Source: Acanthaster planci
Lineage: Eukaryota > Echinodermata > Asteroidea > Valvatida > Acanthasteridae
DNA length: 64,000 nucleotides
Assembly (NCBI RefSeq): GCF_001949145.1
Contig: NW_019091361.1
Span: forward strand, 733,256 to 797,255
Direction: 5' to 3'
The position numbers were made by a program, and so were the translations under genes. How positions within the stretch are numbered: the stretch's first letter is position 1; each line of letters opens with the position of its first letter. The notes below the pieces were generated by a model. The model was given only the letters and a program-made list of their open reading frames with translations. It was not told where the DNA came from and did no database searches. Below, piece by piece: positions 49,143 through 62,433 of the stretch.

Positions 49143-50489
49143 ATCGGTGCCATTTAAACAACATGTGATCAGAAGCACAAGTTAGCTTTGTACATATACA
49201 ACATCCATGCTGTAAAAGAACACCTTCCAAAAACATTGTAATGAAAGATACGCTTGGAATGATTGTAACATATTTATTATTCTTTGTGGTTGGTATGTGA
49301 CAAATGTGTTGGCTGAGGAGCAAACCAGCTCGAAAGCATCTGCAGTACTACTAAGTTAATTTTCAAGTGGGCATGTATGAATATTGTAAAATAACTATAT
49401 GTTGAGACCCTAAGAAAATGTGCAGGCTGGAGTTCGTCAGACTATATGAACACTGAGGTGACCTTCATCTTTCAATTTAATTTGTAAACTGAGAAAAATC
49501 AACACTAGTGATACATGTACATGTACTTAGTACAAAGTCTACGCGTATTTTACAACATGCACTATCAAGTCTTTAAACACAACACATTTCAGAGCCAGGT
49601 ACTCACACATGGTCATGGTCATGGTCATGGACCAGTCCATTGTTGTTTTTCTCCCACTTTTTCTCAAAAACAAATAGATTTTGTATAACCACACGCTTTT
49701 TAATCTTGAAAAAAGGAAGAAATAAACGTGGAACTGTTTTTTCTTTAATTAATTGAGGACCATGTTTAATGAATTCATCAAGAAAAATGTTGTGGTCTTA
49801 CGGTTTACTACATGTACATGTACATGTATCTAAAAACTCCTTCAAAGGGTGCCACTGTGAGCATTTCACATATTAACATGTAAATGCATGTACCTGCACG
49901 TATGGATTCAGTGCCACGGGATTGGTGCAAAATGTCTGTGATGGTGGAATACATGTACATGTACACGTATGTATGCTCTCTGCGGGGAAAGCTGATGACA
50001 AGAACAGTATTCTATACAGGAAGTTAGTAGGCTAATGAAAGTTGGATGTGGAATTAAAATGAGATAGGGATCATTTATCATGGAAACCCATATTCTCACG
50101 TCTTAGCACCCCACCGAGCAAGCACACTGTGATTTTTGTCTCACAGTAAATAACTCTTTAACTATAACAATCTGAGCTTTCCAGACATACAACTACATGT
50201 AGGCCTTCTGGTTGTGTACCAAAGTTTGGTTTAAAAGGGGTGTAAGTCAGAAGCCACTATTATTACAGCAAGGAAAAGGAAAGCATCAATCAGGGTTCCA
50301 TTTGATGGGATTTGGCTTCCAATTCAACCAATCAATTTATTATTTATTTGGCAATAATCAGCCAGGGCTTCCTTCAAAAGGGTGTCTTTCAAGCCTTGGC
50401 AGCAGAAGTGGGAGGGAGGAGGGCCGAGGGGGTCGACACTCTTTTGACTCGGGGGTAATGAAAAGAAAGCTTAAGAAAAGAGAGAATGC

Positions 50490-50671
50490 AATTATTGGTT
50501 TGTTTTACAGTTTTAAAAGTGGGAGGAAAACCCTGGATAAGTATGCCAGGGGAAAAACTCACAACGTCATCAATTTAACCCGATCCACAAGTACTACAGG
50601 TGGTACTTGAACCCAGGTACCCAGTAGCAGAATTGAAAGGCAAGGAAAGTAACACTGTGCCAACCTGACTC
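50490..50671 (-). mobile_element. tRNA-derived SINE, same family as the 36.3-36.5 kb copy
   Basis: Read on the minus strand, it starts GAGTCAGGTTGGCACAGTG, has a B-box-like GGGTTCAAGTACC (50602-50613) and then GAGTTTTTCCCC...CCAGGGTTTTCCTCCCACTTTTAAAACTG, the same Meta-like central block as the SINE ending at 36514. The two copies differ at many sites, so they are old insertions of one family. Confidence 0.7.
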
Positions 50672-51704
50672 AAGAAACTACTCAGAAGCAACCTGACCAC
50701 AAGAACTACATGAAACTGTACACTATTAACAAGCCTGGTTTGGGTAAAGTTGTAGTCGTACATTTCCATAAATTTACAAATGTAGACAGAATGGTACTGA
50801 AAAGGATTCCTTGGAGGCTTTGCTTTCCTCTCTTCCATCTATCAGCACTCCGCATCTTGCGATAAGGTATCACAACCTACCTAACATACATGTATGAATC
50901 ACTCCCCCAACGTAAGAGCCCAAGACCCCTAGAGGATTGGAATTTATGATAGCTGGGCACACGTAGCCTAGAGGGATGGCAACATAATGCTGGTTGTTCA
51001 CCTTGAACATGAAACCTGCCACTTGATGTGTTTTAAAGGGGGAGGGGTTCATGCTAGATGGCTCTGAATACTCTAAGACACTGGTTCATGAGATACTATA
51101 TCTCATGAAGAAACGTCAAAGAGACCTGCTCCCACCAGTTCTTTTTAGAACCACACCTCTTCACAAAAGAGATATTTCCCACATGCCCGCAAACCTTTTT
51201 TGTTTAACACTCCCACCATGGAAAGCTTCAAATCTTACTTGAGATACTATATGTATATTTGTGTCATATTGCTAGACCCTTTATCTCAAGGGTTTTATTA
51301 TGTTTCCTAGTTCTGTGAAACCGTAAACCTGTTTAGACCTCATTTTAGTCCAAAAGGCTACAACAAATCAAGTAGATCCTTTTAAGTGATTTTAAATACT
51401 GGTATCTGAATGATCCATCCCTACGTTTTACATTTATGTCTTATTTATCATCTTTTTACGCCATCTCTTCAGGGGTTCTAAATATTAAACTACAAATTTC
51501 CACTGAAGAGTAAAGTCTGATGCATTATACAGGATCTACAGCATGAACAAATTGAGAGAAAAAGCAATAAAATTTTTGTATGATGTAGTTTATGTACAAC
51601 ATTATGTGGTGTGCATTACCGTACAGTACTTTCTACATTATTCACACTGGATACAGATTAATGCCATCCTCACAAGCGTCCTGGCTGTGCTGTACATGTA
51701 CTAG

Positions 51705-51785
51705 TGTTGGGCGATTCCAGCATTTTTGGAATCAATTCCGATTCTGTCCAGGAATTGCGATTCCACTCGGAATCAATTCCAATTT
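51705..51785. repeat. Degenerate GGAATC / GATTCC repeat
   Basis: AGTGTTGGGCGATTCCAGC is followed by alternating GGAATCAATTCC, GATTCTG and GATTCCACTCGGAATC words, a pattern common in animal dispersed repeats. No complete element boundary is seen. Confidence 0.5.
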
Positions 51786-53835
51786 TTACGAGATTACATG
51801 CACAATGCACTTGTAAGTTGTTTCCTAAACACTCATGTCATTAAAAATTATCCCCTTTTATTGCATCAGAAACATGAAAGATTTATTATCATTACAGATT
51901 TTAAAATTGGAAATTTTAGCTTCATGGAAGCACACCATTTATGGGAAAAGATTATCACTCTATGTATCCCGCCGGCTTTCAATTTTTCCAGTTTTTATAG
52001 AAATGACTATGAGTTCTAAAATGTAGATTTTACAAGAAAGAAACATAATGTATGTACAGGTACCTTTATTTCATGCCGCCAAAAATGTACTAAAGAAAGA
52101 TTTATTTCCTTGAAGTCCAAAAAAAAGGGACCTTATTCCACCGACGATGAACTATGATAGTTTTCTCAATCTTTCAATTGTAAATTCCATCAAAAATTGG
52201 GCTGCTCGAGTGCCACACTGCACCACTTGCACCCATCTGTGCAATCCCTGGTGAACATGCCTGAAGCTATATTCTTCCTACATGTATGTGTATGCCTGCT
52301 ACCAACTTCAATATAAGGCTGTTAGTCTTGTTCCAAGGCGGAGATGGAAAGTTTTGAGAACTGCTCAATTGACCTTCAATTCACTCAACAGGTTGAGTAG
52401 AATTTCTTTCCTTTATGGCAGAAATGGAGGATGAAAAGTAGTCAGAGATTTGTGTTTGGCAGAGTGAATGATGGTAATTATGGTGCATATCTCACAGACA
52501 TAAACATGAAGCATCTGCAAAAAAGCGCTTGCTGTCGGCCCACAGCCACAGGTCCATGCACCAACGAAGAGTGGTTGATGCGTGTAAAAACATGCATGAA
52601 CACCGATCTCCACCCAGGCCGATGTCACTGCCGATCTCGCCAGCTTCTCTTTCTTATGAATGGTTTAAGTTTAGTTGGCAAACCCTGGAAATTTTTGACT
52701 TTAAATAACTTTGGATCGCTGATTTTATGTCAAAGATTGTGGGATTTCCGGAATTTTCCAAAAGCTGGCATCATGGGAATTTTCAAATGCTTCAACGATT
52801 ACTTGCATTTTGAGTTTTTTATTAATGTCGGGCTATGGGCTGCATTGTTTAGGTTTTTTCCAGTTCTGAGCATATTTTTGTAATATGTGACAAAGCCGGC
52901 CTACTTTTTCCATCACAGTTTGATTCGATCTTGAAGAATGAAAGGAGACGTTGATCTAGCGGAAGATGTTATTTGGAAGAAATAAACATTCCAAGGAATG
53001 AGTTTCTAATTGGTGTCATCCTTCAGATGTTACAATTGAGTTTCCAACAAGAAATAAAGGGTAATCAATGAAACGAAATTTCATTGCAAAGAATCTGGCG
53101 TATGGGAAAAACTCTGGTGTAGTTTTATCTCTCACAATGTAGCACCCAAATGCTCAGCATGTTTAGGGGTTACAATTGGCATGCAGCCAACAGTGGTCCA
53201 TCGGCACGCTGCAGACAAATTGGTCGGAGTACTGCACGGTGCCACTGCGATTCTGCAAAGCATGTACATGTAGGCCACGTGACGTCTCATCACAGACTTC
53301 AGTTTTTGGCAACGAAAATAACGCAGCTCAGTTTAGGTTCCTTGATGTGGCATAAAAACCACACATTTCTTCAAAAATCGACCGATCATTTTAGACGGCA
53401 GTCTTTCAGAATTGCTGGACTATTCCTGGAATTGGATCTCAAGGTCACATCTCACCTTCATGTACATGCTCATGTACTAGTTGGTGCCACCCACTCACCC
53501 GCATTCACCTAAATCCAGGGAAGAATATTCTGAGTTGTTTAATACGAGTACCATTGAAAAACAGACATGTACATGTAAATGTACATCAAAGACCGCTTAG
53601 GCTCCAGACACCTTTATCTTACTGATGTAAACAAACAGGTGACATACATGTCACTTACAAATGTTGCTGTACTACCATTGTCAGTAGTACTTCACATAAA
53701 TTTATACATGTACTCGTACGGCAACAAACCTGACTTAACTTTTTTGCTTGGAAATGTGATTCCTCTGGCAATTTTCCCTATGGGAAACATGCATCGTCAA
53801 TGCCTAGAGTACTAAAATGTTGTCTTGCCTGAGCA

Positions 53836-53918
53836 AACAATATAATTTTCTTTATTTCCTCTTAGAGTGGCTTGGAAACAATATAATTTTCTTCATTTCA
53901 TCTCAGAGTGACTTGGAA
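53836..53918. repeat. 41-bp direct duplication
   Basis: AACAATATAATTTTCTTTAT followed by TTCCTCTTAGAGTGGCTTGG is repeated immediately with a few changes (second copy from 53877). Confidence 0.75.
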
Positions 53919-54996
53919 ACAAATTTCTTGAAACTACGTAAACGTGAGGTTACTGACGTAAGCTGGGTTCTCACTTTTCATGCTCACACACAGTAACATG
54001 AATATGAACTGTCCTTATCTCTTGTAAGACTTCTTATCTTCTGGACAATGGAACAAACCACAGGATATTACGTCATTTAAGTGCTGTATTCTGACAGTAA
54101 CATAAAGAATTCGTCATGCCAAGCAGATGTAAATTAATTGACAAGGAATTTAAACAGGTTCCAAGCATTATATTCTCAGTGTTGCCCATGCCTGAGTGGT
54201 GAAGAAGTAACCCTTAAAGAGCAGGGGGGGTTCCCCCTCCTCGACATTTTTCTGATATTGAAGAAGTGCATTTTTTTTAGGAGCTGAGCCTTTAGGAGTT
54301 TTTCTGAAGAGTAACTCTTTGCAGTCATTTTGACACCATTTTGCAAAAATTAAACAAATCCTTCTTGCAAAGGGTGCATTTTTCTGAGACAGGTCAGCCA
54401 AAAATATATACTTTTCCACAGTGATGCTCAATGCACACAGGTTGGCATGTATTTAATGTACGTTGTACCTGTAGCCTTGAAGTTCAAATGACCGCAACAA
54501 CAAAACCATGTCTGATTGACATCAAATTTTACATTTATATTGATCCTGAGTGTCTTTACATGCATGGCAAGTTTAAAAAACTGAGCATGGCACAGTTGAG
54601 TTGGGGGGGGGTATGCCCACACCTGGCTGTGAGATGGGCTAAAATAACCCAGCTCTTTGAGGGTTTTTAATGGGATTGCCTGAGAAAGATTTGAACTAAC
54701 CACATCCTCTTCCTTGCTCATATACCCGTACAAACATCTCAGCCAGCTGAAATTTCATTTCTAGAAAAAAATCTATTGAGCATAGTGTGGACTATGGTGA
54801 GTGTTTGTCTATTTCAATATCCATGATCCTTATTAGCCATTAGATACCATCATTACATACTCACTGAATTACATTCATTCCGGTCCTTACCAGCACATCA
54901 CTTAGATTTTACAGATATCGGTATGTGGCATCCATCTCTAAAAATAACATCAGCCAAAGACATCTGCACGGAAACCAAAGATCGTATATCGCCGAA

Positions 54997-55233
54997 GGCG
55001 CAAGATGGATAACTCTGCCCAAAAGATGTAGTTACCACGGGCGCCATTTGAGCAAGCGATACGCCTGCAAGGTTAACGGTCATGCACAGGCGCAGGCTCA
55101 CCAGGGGCACGTGCCTGCCGCGGCGCCAGCGCCTTTGCATAAATGTGCATTGCGCAGGCGTATCACTTGCTCAAATGGCGCCCATGCGATTACGTTTTAC
55201 GTGTATTCACGGTGAAGTTCGCCATCTTGCGCC
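54997..55233. repeat. GC-rich foldback / MITE-like palindrome
   Basis: Outer arms GGCGCAAGATGG (54997-55008) and CCATCTTGCGCC (55222-55233) are exact reverse complements. Inner 30-bp arms (55039-55068 and 55154-55183; GGGCGCCATTTGAGCAAG and GATACGCCTGC) match at 29 of 30 positions. The centre carries GGGCACGTGCC and GCGGCGCCAGCGC palindromes. It is CpG-rich in an AT-rich setting and has no coding frame of note. A partial relative (CTCAAGGCGCCCATGCG) occurs at about 40292. Confidence 0.8.
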
Positions 55234-58200
55234 GCTTCATAGGAATAACACGGGTTCAAGATAAATATTCATTTGCATACAAACTGTGCTCAACGATACA
55301 ATGTACCAGGTACCATACTACTTCATCCGCGCACCGGTATACAGTACACACATATCGGTATCTGTACTTCACCGGTCAAGCCAAATGACATACTGCAAGC
55401 TTGCATAGTGAAGTGCGAACTTGATTCACATACTGCACAACCATTGGTACAACCATGGGGGCTAAAAACAAAGAAACTTCTAAAACAGGGTGTGCCGTGT
55501 ATGCGCCATACATGTAGAACCCTTGGGAGTACAAAGCTACATGTTGTACAATGTTTACAAGTGCAGTAACATGACCTGGATGCAACCCATTTACTGTACA
55601 TGTATTGTACGCTTATAATGTCTTATATCAAATATCCTCTGACTGCATACATGTACATGAACATGTGATGCAAACATTATCCATGAACTTTTGCTGTAAC
55701 AGTCACAGGCAGTCCAAAATTCCTTCCACTTGATATGCCACAGTACACAGACACATACACCCCCATGGACAGTACTATACATGTAGGGGTCATTACAGGA
55801 CTGTTTTTGACTCTTATAGGACAACTTTGTCAAGAATGCATCTTTGCATTCATGTTTATACTTTATACATGAATTCACAACTGCTTCAAACTTGTGCTAC
55901 ACTTCATTTGCAAATTTATCATGAATAAAACTCCCCTAGTTTATGACTCTTGCTGAGTGCTTTATCTGACCACTGCATGTTCAATACAATTGAAAGACCT
56001 TGCGTTTTGTAAAGAAAGAACACACATTTACATCAGGTACATGTGAATGTAAGTGTGCATCCGTTTACAAGGCATGTTACAGCAAGGCTCTAATCTAAAG
56101 TAACAATACGCATGCTGGAGGAGGTGAAAGATCAAAAAAAATCTGCAAAAAGATCAAAGGGATTGCAACAAACAGTTTTCAGGGCTTCCAACAAAAAAAC
56201 AGAGAAGTGTTAACAGCTCACAATTTCTCTCAAGATTCGCTATTGTTATCATTTTGATAGTCTTGCACTTCTTTGTTTTTTAATCCAAAGTGCTTAACAT
56301 GTATAAAACATGACTCATTTACTAAAACTCATAGAAAAACAGTCCTAATGTCCAGGAAAAATCCCCCATCAATGCGTTACCAGTACACACTATGTACATT
56401 GTAACCATGCAAGCACCTGTTCTCAGTTAGCTAATGTGGCATACCGTATTTCAAGTTTTTGCCAAGACTCCATAAATGTTTAGGGAAAAAAATGGGATGG
56501 ATCTGATACAAATGTACAGGTCTCTATTAGTTTGCATCATGCTATAAATGTACAGTACCTAGTCACAGAGGATATGAACATTGCACATGTACATGTAGCT
56601 ATGGTTTGTTACTTTGGAAGCAAAGGTCTTTCTTACGTTGTAAGCAGTTTGCAATCTAGCGCAGCTAAACAATGTTATCCAAATAACACATTGTCGCACA
56701 AGTCATTTCCAGATAACTGCAAAACAATTTATCATGTAATATACACAAAACAATTGATAAACATGATAAATGGCATCTTTGATCAGTATTGCTTAAAATA
56801 TTTAGAGATCAATAAAGTTGAAAGTCAGTGTAATCCTTCCTGGGTTCAGAAATGTACAGTTGTCTCTAAAATGGATTCTGCAAGGATGGTACTGTTGGTA
56901 CAGGAGTACAACTGATCCATCTCAACTTAAACAATCACAGGTTATTTGGCAATGTTTCCCTTTTTGAACCTCAAACAAGCTTTATAGGCCTCAGTTTCAA
57001 CAATGCAGATTTATGAACAAAGCAATTCTTACTGTTTACTGCCAACCGCTGAGCAGTTTTCACGACAAACTACATGTATTTCAATTGACAGAGGTTTAAA
57101 TGATATGGTTTAACGATACAGGTACATGCTAAAATCATGTTAATGCTGACAAGTAAGCTACCAGTAAATTACAGGTGTGCGAGACTGCAGACCCTGGCCA
57201 TCAGTGCTTTACCTGATGTGACAGGACAGAGTGTATGTTGTTGGTTTATTGCATTGTTTCTGAATTTGCAAGGTTCAGGAAACTTCTCAGCCAAAATAAA
57301 ATGTTGAGAGTCTGGGTTAACTTTGATGGAAGTAATATGACCTAAATGTACCAGTACTTGTAGAACTGTGTCTCCATGTACATGTCCTGGTAAGTCATAA
57401 CCTTCAGTGTCTAGTCTTGGTCTGGATCCTGATGTCTTTTTGGAATGGATTTTAACTGTTTTATTATGAGCATACATAAGTTTGCACAAGTTGGCCTTTG
57501 ATAAAAGAAAAAAAATCTGTGTCTTTACAAAACCAAAAATTAGCAGGTACATGTACACATTATTGTACATGTACATGTAGCAGTACGGTATGTACATGTA
57601 CAAGGTACCTGTAGCTATTGGCCTTCTGATGTGTTTTTAAAATAAACCTATTATGCCGGAAGTGAAGAGATTGAAACCAGAACTTCTAAGTTCATGTTAC
57701 CGGTACCACACACACCCACACATGTGCATGTACTTACATGTACATGTACATGTACATGTAGTACATGTACCAGTAAGTTATACAATGCACATGTTGGTCA
57801 TAACTGAGAGGTAACATACCGGTACCGACTTAAAAAAGTTGAGTTGATGATCACAAAGTTTCTTCTTCATGGGACACACATGTATGATGTAGCATCTGAA
57901 TCCTCTTGAAAGGAATGAACTATTGTCTATATATAACGTGTGAAAGGGTTACAGTTCAAGGTTTATAGGCCTGTACTGTATGTTATGTGACTTTCCTCTG
58001 TGACTCCAAACACAGCATATATGTACATGAACATATACGCACGTACTGTACATGTGCATGTATAAGCAGGACGATGGAGCAAAGGTTAACATGAACTCAT
58101 TACTACTTTAAACGTGTGTATTTTCAAAAGTACCGGTACCATACCACTTAGACAGGTGGGAGGAAACAGTTAAGATTAGCAAACCTTACAGTGGAAGTTG

Positions 58201-58486
58201 TGAATTTCATCCAATGAAAAGCACATTTAATGTCCATGCACGTGTACTCAATGCACAAGCCACTTGACTTGAACATGTACAGTGTACATACATGTAGCCT
58301 TCCTGAAAAATACAGATTCAGAGTACAGGTGAAACTTTTAAAAACTTTTAAAAATAAAGAAATTGTAAAAAAAAAAATAAATTACACATACAAGAATTAC
58401 ATGTTATCAATTTTTTTAAAAGTTAAAATGTACTGGTGTTTCTTTGACACCTGAATTGCTGACTGTTGGGAATTTTGCATGGCACC
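55234..58486. other. Intergenic, palindrome-rich
   Basis: No recognisable exon or RNA gene. Mostly AT-rich sequence with ACATGTAC and ACCGGTAC words. Confidence 0.45.
57543..57777. repeat. ACATGTAC / ACCGGTACC palindrome cluster
   Basis: Runs at 57543-57605 and 57718-57775 include four consecutive ATGTAC units (57737-57760). TACCGGTACC lies between them at about 57699. Confidence 0.8.
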
Positions 58487-58937
58487 CAAGGCAAAACACA
58501 GGGTGCTATGCATAGGGACAGGGCTAAAACACCCCAGGCAACACAGGGTGCTTTGCACAGGGACAGGGCTAAAACACCCCAGGCAACACAGGGTGCTATG
58601 CATAGGGACAGGGCTAAAACACCCCAGGCAACACACGGTGCTATGAATAGGGACGGGGCTAACACACCCCAGGCAACACAGGGTGCTATGAATAGGGACA
58701 GCGCTAAAACATCCCAGGCAAAACACAGGGTGCTATGCATAGAAACTGGGCTAAAACACCCCAGGCAACACAGGGTGCTATGCATAGGGACAGGGCTAAA
58801 ACACCCCAGACAACACAGGGTGCTATGCTCAGGGACAGGGCTAAAACACCCCAGGCAACACAGGGTGCTATGCACAGGGACAGGGCTAAAACACCCCAGG
58901 CAACACAGGGTGCTATGCATAGGGACAGGGCTAAAAC
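58487..58937. repeat. 45-bp minisatellite, 10 copies, open on both strands
   Basis: The unit GGGTGCTATGCATAGGGACA followed by GGGCTAAAACACCCCAGGCA and ACACA repeats ten times with few changes. Because 45 is a multiple of 3 and the unit has no stop in some frames, long frames exist on both strands: 15-residue repeats GAMHRDRAKTPQATQ on + and HSTLCCLGCFSPVPM on -. Units 1 and 6 are each preceded by GGCAAAACACA instead of GGCAACACA, two bases longer, which shifts the frame midway. No splice sites or start context support a gene; minisatellite is the best call. Confidence 0.92.
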
Positions 58938-59572
58938 TACTGTGGAATTATCACATTATGGCTAAACATTACGGGTAAATGTATATGTACATGTACGTAC
59001 TGTATATGTCAAAGGCAGTGAAATCTCCTCCACAACAAATTCCTAGATATGAAATGACAGCTCATAGAGACACAAATCAACATAAATTACTACTACTAGG
59101 ATGAAACTTTATGGCATACATGTATGTACCTGTAAATCTGCAGTAAAAGAGTGCAGAATACATGTACACGTAATATTACATGTGGTGTACTGCATGAGTC
59201 CTGCAGCCGATTTCATGAAACTTTACCCAATGGCGTAACTCCACTTACGCCACATTTCATTGTGTAAATTGTACAACTTCAGACTGACTTCACAAAAATT
59301 ACACATTGTGTAAGTCCACGACTTATGCGACAAAATATGGCATGACCAGGGTTGTGAGTGGAACATAAAAAATAGCTGAAATTGAGAGTGCAAAGCAAAT
59401 ATATTGTGGGGTCGTAAATTTTGAAATGTAGGCCTAAATGCTCTGTGGTACATTTTACAGCCTCCTGGTACAACCATTGGTCATTTTTTTCTTTGCAATT
59501 TACACTATACATATTTTTTATACGTGTGTGTACATGTACATACCGTCCTAAATCCACTCTTCAGAATGAGTA

Positions 59573-59640
59573 CGTAGCATAATTGGTAAACTCTTGTAAC
59601 CCCAACATTGAGATTGGGAACAAATCCTGGCAGTTGGCAA
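59573..59640 (+). mobile_element. Probable tRNA-derived SINE head
   Basis: GTAGCATAATTGGTAAACTC (A-box-like, 59574-59593) is followed by GGGAACAAATCC (B-box-like, 59616-59627) at tRNA-like spacing. The arms pair poorly, so this is a decayed SINE promoter rather than a tRNA gene. Confidence 0.5.
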
Positions 59641-60322
59641 ATTATCCCCATCCAAAAATTACAACACCAACCTGTACTGTTTGAAATTCAATCTTACCGG
59701 TACAGGTACATTTCTACATGTACACATATTTAATTTTTCTTTTCTGATATACAGGTGTCTCTGAACTACACGTACTTTTTTTATCGAGGGATGAAAACCA
59801 AATTGCAATACATGTACATGTGCAAGTAGGCTGGAATTCCATCTTGTGAATATGAGCTTCTACCATTAATGACATTGTTTACATAAAAAACAGACAAAGA
59901 TTTCTCATGGTAATACTTCAAAGCTCCCAAGACATTCACTGTGCATGTTGAGTTGCCATGCTGGTACTTACTGTAAGTCATTTGAAGTAGATTAGTAATG
60001 GATATGGATGGATCCACACGTACATGTAGATGGGACACACAACCATGTTCAGAGGTCAAGTTGAATCCAGACCACTGTGCCATTTTGATGTCAAACTTGG
60101 CATTAGGGAAAGAATTCCATACAGGTCTATGAAGCCACTAATTTTTCCCTGCAGTAACCTTTAAGTATCAATCATCTGAAAGCAATAAAATATCCTAAAA
60201 AGTCCAATTCATTAGTGAAAATATTGAGGTATTCACAGAGAAAACACAGTAGAGCTTTTCAGACCAGTTTCAGTTATAGGGTTTGTGCACAGGGTGTCAA
60301 GTGGCATCCGTATATTGAATTC

Positions 60323-60443
60323 TTTTTGGTCTAACATTTTTCTACGACTTGACTGTGCATCACATTTAAGGGGTTCAATCGAGTTTTAAAAAAGAATTTT
60401 GATCCACAGTCAAGTCTTAGAAAAATGCTTGTTAGACCAAAAA
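60323..60443. repeat. Imperfect 40-bp hairpin
   Basis: The arm TTTTTGGTCTAACA...TTTTTCTACGACTTGACTGTG..TCA (60323-60363) pairs with its near-complement at 60399-60443, differing by a three-base insertion and a few substitutions. The spacer is about 35 bp. It is probably a small MITE. Confidence 0.7.
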
Positions 60444-62433
60444 TTTAGGGAGAGAAACAGGAATTTTCAACTTTGATACATGTATGTATATTCATTTTTA
60501 TTGTGAGTCAGTCTTACCAGTCATGTAATTCTGGGTCATTTGGCACCAAAATATTTAACAAAATTGGTCAAGGAGTTGCAGAGATACACTCATTTGTATT
60601 TTGTGAAAAAACCCTTTTTTGGTTTAATTTCCTTATGGCAATTTTGGTTAATTGTGGTACCAGGAAGTCTTGTTTCTTCATGTAAACAAATATGTAAACA
60701 TTTTAAGGTGCTAATACATGTAGCTCTCCAACTTTGTACTTCATTTCCTCTCTTCTTTCTTTGATGGGTATCCAAGGGAAGACATCCACAGTTGTAACAA
60801 TGATGTCAAAGTTGACACATTTGTTTGTTGGTACCATATCATTGCCATGGCAACTGGTCTAAACTTCAGTTCGATTATAAATAAAAGATTCACTTAAATT
60901 TATAAAATCTGTGTTGTGCATGACAAGAAAATATCCATATTATTTCGTCCAAAAAGTAACCAAATGCTTTGTTCCAATGAGTAGTCATTTTCAATTTATT
61001 TTGTTCACAAAAATGTTGACACTGTAAAATACTTGGTCAACAAATTCAAATCGATGTACCGGTATGTCTTGATTGCCAGGTGCTGCAGAGCTTAGTTTCT
61101 TTTCTTTCTTGTAACAAAGTATGGTTGCCTCCCTTAGAAAAGTGATCTCTCCATAAAGTCATTGTGATTTGCTCTGATGATTGAAAATGAAGTTAAAACT
61201 GGAGCAGAATATTCAGCGACAGTCAGATTTTTCAATGCATAATTGTGTGTAAAACTGGTATGTGTCTGTTTGCTGATTGAAGTGCATGATGTGAAGTGTA
61301 GTAAAGTCAGAAAGTGTGAGTTTAACAGAATGAACAACGGGGGAAAAGGGTATTTAAATTAACTACATGTATTGCACCAGTCAACACAAAATTCTGAACT
61401 ACTTGTAAGCAAGAAAAATCAAATTTTTCTTTGAGCTCAATAAAACTTCTGCAAAACTTTCTGCACAGGTAAGTGCCCTAGCTCTGCTGCCCCCTCCCCC
61501 ATAAAAAAAATCAGTGTAAAGCTATAATGCTTTCAACATAAAAACAATGTCTATAATTTTTCAAACTTCGAAATTAAAAAAAACAGTGCAAAGGTTCGGC
61601 TTACATGAAGAAAATTAACCCAACCCCACCAAATTAATTTGTATAATTTGCAGTTCACAAGTACATGTAGCTGAAAAAAATTGTAGAGAAATGTTAGAAG
61701 AGAGACCAAATATAATAACGCTTGTTATTTCTCTTTAAAAAAAAAGTAAAAAAAAAAAGAGCACTGCATGATAAACATGAACTCATGACAGCATGGACAA
61801 AATCACAAAAGGCAGTCCGTATCCACCAGTGTACGGCAGCACGTGTGAGACTAACGCGCGCAGATGCCATATTGAATGACCCCCCCGAATGCACGCATGC
61901 CAGGTGGTGGCCATACAAAAATCACTGTGCATTTCATCGCTCGGCAGTCCAATGCGCTCACACTCACCATCTGAACCTTAATCTTTCTGAGGTGTTTCTG
62001 ACCTTTTCAAAAATGATACCTATATGTAGTTTCTTGTAGATGTACTGAAAGCCTCTGAAAGGCCACTTGGAATAATGCCTAGGTTTTTTTCAGATCAAAA
62101 CTTCCAGAAAACTTCACGTTTTTTCCTGAAACCTTCCATGAGGAGTTCGGGAAACTCAAACTTTATCCATTCATGCAAAAATTGAGGAAAATAGTGTTGT
62201 CTCTGGGGCCAGAATTCAACTTGACTGCATCATGTCTATGGGGAGTCAGGCCAACAAATTTTTGATGTTCTTCGCAAAAACGATTCCATGTGCACAACGC
62301 GTGCACAGTAGCCCATTTACATGTCGGTCCATGGATATCAAAAGGCTGGAAAGAATCAGACTGACTTGACTTTGGGCTGAGTTGACATAAGCTGACAATC
62401 ATGTAAACATATATGTAGTCTCCAACCAAGTTG

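Larger units (their letters stand above)
42663..50489. other. Intergenic, palindrome-rich
   Basis: It contains the SINE fragment at 42.9 kb and several ACATGTAC clusters (43.5, 45.7-46.0, 49.0 kb). There is one possible coding remnant on the minus strand at 48594-48780 (LLPPLKGHLGLLKSQVELGV, then LDEAILDYCPDVPLRLRFLA), which I cannot identify. No supported gene. Confidence 0.4.
50672..54996. other. Intergenic
   Basis: It has a 21-bp perfect palindrome CATGAGATA-CTA-TATCTCATG at about 51087, the GATTCC repeat, and the 41-bp duplication. No coding exon was recognised. Confidence 0.45.

Noticed and set aside
51087-51260. Possible further LINE 3' end or coding exon
   Set aside because: Only weak similarity (SFKSYL-like) in one short frame; the convincing LINE signatures seen elsewhere are absent.
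58423-58978. Long repetitive protein frames of about 165-170 residues on both strands
   Set aside because: They follow directly from a 45-bp tandem repeat without stops. There is no conserved domain, start context or splice structure.
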